DNA of 64,000 nucleotides from Gordonia sihwensis NBRC 108236 (GTDB lineage Bacteria > Actinomycetota > Actinomycetes > Mycobacteriales > Mycobacteriaceae). The notes beneath the pieces were generated by a model. The model searched no databases and was not told the origin of the DNA. It saw only the letters and a program-made list of their open reading frames with translations. The translations under genes and the position numbers were made by a program. The stretch spans positions 1 through 64,000 of the forward strand of contig NZ_BANU01000010.1 in NCBI RefSeq assembly GCF_000333035.1, read 5' to 3'. This document shows, one piece after another, positions 61,251 to 64,000 of this stretch (its first letter is position 1; every line of letters starts with the position of its first letter).

Positions 61251-63821
61251 GTGACCACATCTTCCAGCGGATCCACGGGCGCCGGACAGACGCCCCCGGC
61301 GTCGGCCATGCGTCGTGCCCTGCGCCGCGCACGTGACGGCTCGGTGCTCAACGTCGATGAGGCCGCGGTCCTGCTGGCGGCCAGGGGCGCCGACCTCGAC
61401 GCACTCTGCGAGGCGGCCGGCCGCGTGCGGGACGCGGGTCTGGACGCCGACGGCCGCAGCGGCCTGATCAGCTACTCGCGCAAGGTCTTCATCCCGGTGA
61501 CGCACCTGTGCCGCGATCGCTGCCATTACTGCACCTTCGTCACCGTGCCGGGAAAGCTGGCCCGCGAGGGCCGCGGCGCCTACATGGAGATCGACGAGAT
61601 CGTCGAGGTGGCGCGCCGCGGCGCCGAGCTCGGCTGCAAAGAGGCGCTGTTCACCCTCGGCGACCGGCCGGAGGATCGATGGCCGGAGGCCGCCGCCTGG
61701 CTGGACGAACGCGGTTACGACTCCACTCTCGACTACGTCCGCGCGGCGGCGATCCGGGTGCTCGAGGAGACCGGGCTGCTGCCTCATCTGAATCCCGGCG
61801 TGATGAGCTGGGAGGAGATCAACCGGCTCAAGCCGGTGGCGCCGTCGATGGGCATGATGCTCGAGACCACTGCGCGCCGACTGTTCACCGACAAGGGCGA
61901 ATGCCACTACGGCAGCCCGGACAAGGATCCCGAGGTCCGGCTGCGGGTCCTGACCGACGCGGGCCGCCTCTCGGTCCCGTTCACCACCGGCATCCTGGTC
62001 GGGATCGGTGAGAACCTCACCGAGCGCGCCGAGTCGATCTTCGCGATCCGGAAATCGCACAAGGCATTCGGACACATCCAGGAAGTGATCGTCCAGAACT
62101 TCCGCGCCAAGGCCGATACGGCGATGCGCGGGGTACCGGACGCGGAGATGTCGGAGTTCCTGGCCGCCGTGGCCGTCGCCCGTCTCGTTCTCGGGCCGGG
62201 AATGCGGATTCAGGCGCCGCCCAACCTGGTGTCGGCCGACGAGTGCCGGGCACTCGTGGCCGCCGGTGTGGACGATTGGGGCGGCGTCTCGCCGCTCACC
62301 CCCGATCACGTGAATCCGGAGCGACCGTGGCCGAACTTGGACACCCTCGCCGAGATCACGGCGTCCACCGGATACCGGTTGGTGGAGCGGATCGCCGCGC
62401 AACCGAAGTACGTCAAGGCCTCGAACCCCTGGATCGATCCCCGGATCGGACGGCATGTCGCCGCCCTCGCGGATCCGGTCACCGGTCTCGCGGCCGATGT
62501 GAAACCGGTCGGGCTGCCGTGGCAGGAGCCGGACGACGACTGGGACTCGTCGGGTCGCATCGACCTCAACTCGGCGATCGACGTCGACGGCCGCAACACC
62601 GACACCCGCAGCGACATCGACAACGCGTTCGGCGACTGGGACACCATTCGCGAGCAGGTGCTGGCGCTGGGCGGAGGGACCGGGGCGCCCGAGCACTTGG
62701 CGTCCGACGTGGCGGCGGCGCTGCGCCGGGCCGAGAACGATCCTGCCGGACTGTCGGACGACGACTACCTCGCGCTCGCCGAAGCCGACGGTCCGGGACT
62801 CGACGCGCTGGCCGCCCTGGCCGACGCCATCCGCGCGGACGTGGTCGGAGACGACGTCACCTACGTCGTGAACCGGAACATCAACTTCACCAACATCTGC
62901 TACACCGGCTGCCGGTTCTGCGCCTTCGCCCAGCGTAAGGGCGACGCGGACGCCTTCACCCTCTCGACCGCAGAGGTGGCCGACCGCGCCTGGGAGGCGC
63001 ACGTGGAGGGGGCCACCGAGATCTGCATGCAGGGTGGCATCGATCCGGAGCTGCCGGTCAGCGGGTATGCCGACCTGGTGCGCGCGATCAAGGACCGCGT
63101 GCCCGGGATGCACGTACACGCGTTCAGTCCCATGGAGATCGTCAACGGCGCCTCGCGCGGCGGCGAGTCGATCCGCGACTGGCTCTCGGCGCTCAAAGAG
63201 GCCGGTCTCGGCTCGATCCCCGGCACCGCGGCCGAGATCCTCGACGACGAGGTCCGCTGGGTGCTGACCAAGGGCAAGCTCCCGACCGCATCCTGGATCG
63301 AAGTGATCACCACCGCGCACGAACTCGGCATCCCGTCGAGTTCGACGATGATGTACGGCCACGTCGACTCTCCGCGCCACTGGGTCGGCCACCTCAACAC
63401 CTTGCGCGGTATCCAGGACCGCACCGGCGGATTCACCGAGTTCGTCCCGCTGCCGTTCGTGCACCAGTCGTCGCCGCTGTATCTCGCGGGCGCGTCGCGT
63501 CCGGGGCCGACGCGGCGGGAGAACCGTGCGGTCCATGCCCTCGCGCGGCTGATGCTGCACGGCCGGATCGACCACGTGCAGACCAGTTGGGTCAAACTCG
63601 GTATCGAGGGGACCCGCGTGATGCTCCGCGGCGGTGCCGACGATCTCGGCGGCACGTTGATGGAGGAGACCATCTCGCGTATGGCGGGCAGCCAGCACGG
63701 TTCGGCGAAGACGGTCGCCGAACTCCACGAGATCGTCACCGCGATCGGTCGCCGCCCGCGGCAGCGGACGACGGAGTACGGACAGGTGTCCGCGCCGCTG
63801 CTGGGAGTCGGACTGGCCTGA
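61251..63821 (+). CDS. fbiC: 7,8-didemethyl-8-hydroxy-5-deazariboflavin (FO) synthase
   Basis: An 856-residue fusion of two radical SAM enzymes that build the FO chromophore of coenzyme F420 from a pyrimidine ribityl precursor and tyrosine. The CofG-like half has its FeS motif CRDRCHYC near residue 85; the CofH-like half has [16 protein letters not shown] near residue 550. The GTG at 61251 gives the same length as the M. tuberculosis enzyme; twenty upstream codons are open but less likely. F420 in turn supports many reductases in these organisms. Confidence 0.95.
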   Translation: MTTSSSGSTGAGQTPPASAMRRALRRARDGSVLNVDEAAVLLAARGADLDALCEAAGRVRDAGLDADGRSGLISYSRKVFIPVTHLCRDRCHYCTFVTVPGKLAREGRGAYMEIDEIVEVARRGAELGCKEALFTLGDRPEDRWPEAAAWLDERGYDSTLDYVRAAAIRVLEETGLLPHLNPGVMSWEEINRLKPVAPSMGMMLETTARRLFTDKGECHYGSPDKDPEVRLRVLTDAGRLSVPFTTGILVGIGENLTERAESIFAIRKSHKAFGHIQEVIVQNFRAKADTAMRGVPDAEMSEFLAAVAVARLVLGPGMRIQAPPNLVSADECRALVAAGVDDWGGVSPLTPDHVNPERPWPNLDTLAEITASTGYRLVERIAAQPKYVKASNPWIDPRIGRHVAALADPVTGLAADVKPVGLPWQEPDDDWDSSGRIDLNSAIDVDGRNTDTRSDIDNAFGDWDTIREQVLALGGGTGAPEHLASDVAAALRRAENDPAGLSDDDYLALAEADGPGLDALAALADAIRADVVGDDVTYVVNRNINFTNICYTGCRFCAFAQRKGDADAFTLSTAEVADRAWEAHVEGATEICMQGGIDPELPVSGYADLVRAIKDRVPGMHVHAFSPMEIVNGASRGGESIRDWLSALKEAGLGSIPGTAAEILDDEVRWVLTKGKLPTASWIEVITTAHELGIPSSSTMMYGHVDSPRHWVGHLNTLRGIQDRTGGFTEFVPLPFVHQSSPLYLAGASRPGPTRRENRAVHALARLMLHGRIDHVQTSWVKLGIEGTRVMLRGGADDLGGTLMEETISRMAGSQHGSAKTVAELHEIVTAIGRRPRQRTTEYGQVSAPLLGVGLA

Positions 63822-63836
63822 GCCGTCCCCGGATCG

Positions 63837-63995
63837 TCAGCGACGCCCGAACAGTCGTGCCAGCAGTCCCGGCTCGTCCGGGTGGCCCGGACAGCGCTGA
63901 GATGCGGGCACACCGCGCATGACGCGGTCGACATGGCGGCCGCAGCCCTTCCACGTCGTCTTTCCGCAGGTCTTGCAGGTCGCGCGCTGGCACAT
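63837..63995 (-). CDS. Conserved 52-residue Cys-rich protein
   Basis: A tiny gene convergent with fbiC. The product begins MCQRATCKTCGKTTWKGCGR and has further HVDRVMRGVPASQRC and a C-terminal EPGLLARLFGRR. Five cysteines with His suggest a zinc-binding site. Very similar short proteins (CGKxTWxGCGxH) are widespread and unnamed in actinobacteria. Only five bases remain to the window edge upstream of the start, so its promoter is not visible. Confidence 0.85.
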   Translation of the reverse strand: MCQRATCKTCGKTTWKGCGRHVDRVMRGVPASQRCPGHPDEPGLLARLFGRR

Positions 63996-64000
63996 GGTGA

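Overview
The window is high-GC actinobacterial chromosome from the order Mycobacteriales. It carries the mycothiol deacetylase MshB, the coenzyme F420 synthase FbiC, an LpqW-type lipoprotein next to TypA, a DUF6542 gene near ychF (both arrangements are known from mycobacteria), and a DUF222/13E12-type HNH nuclease. Gordonia or a close relative is my best guess, inferred from gene content only. I see no rRNA, prophage, insertion sequence or CRISPR array. Genes are dense and many overlap by 4 bases (ATGA or GTGA).

Layout. 1-5.3 kb: DUF6542 membrane protein (runs off the left edge), rmuC, ogt, an AI-2E family permease and ychF. 5.4-15.2 kb: a mixed accessory stretch with a quinone reductase, a small monooxygenase, a methyltransferase, the rifampin-inactivating Arr, an alpha/beta hydrolase, a condensation-GNAT fusion, a VOC protein, a secreted GH43-like protein followed by a hydrolase pseudogene, a DUF2461 protein and an amino acid permease. 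15.2-24.8 kb: a self-contained selenocysteine island. A formate dehydrogenase operon (fdhA with an in-frame UGA and a clear SECIS hairpin, fdhB, an NrfD-like subunit) lies beside selD, tRNA-Sec (selC), selA and selB, closed by a strong hairpin. It holds the substrate protein and the Sec synthesis and insertion genes together.

24.8-34.3 kb: an ABC-2 exporter divergent from a NarL-type two-component system, a peroxiredoxin, a DoxX-like protein, a crotonase-like protein, a second two-component system and the HNH nuclease. 34.3-39.0 kb: a guanidinium exporter under a guanidine-III riboswitch, then a valine catabolic operon (mmsA, acyl-CoA dehydrogenase, mmsB) ending in a marR gene. An 18-bp perfect palindrome sits between the -35 and -10 boxes of its promoter. 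39.0-45.8 kb: an unusual thiolase-like/crotonase fusion, a WS/DGAT-like protein, gabD1, a protein with fourteen exact 10-residue repeats and an HhH-GPD protein.

45.9-51.4 kb: a cluster of exported proteins (small secreted protein, lipase-like protein, two homologous secreted proteins) around a sugar MFS transporter. 51.4-55.7 kb: thiBPQ thiamine uptake operon plus a NUDIX gene. 55.7-64 kb: a conserved block of typA, lpqW, mshB, a membrane protein and fbiC, framed by two tiny Cys-rich genes on the opposite strand.

The least explained items are the decapeptide-repeat protein, the two fusion proteins and the secreted paralogue pair. The best-supported regulatory finds are the guanidine-III riboswitch, the SECIS element and the mmsA operator.
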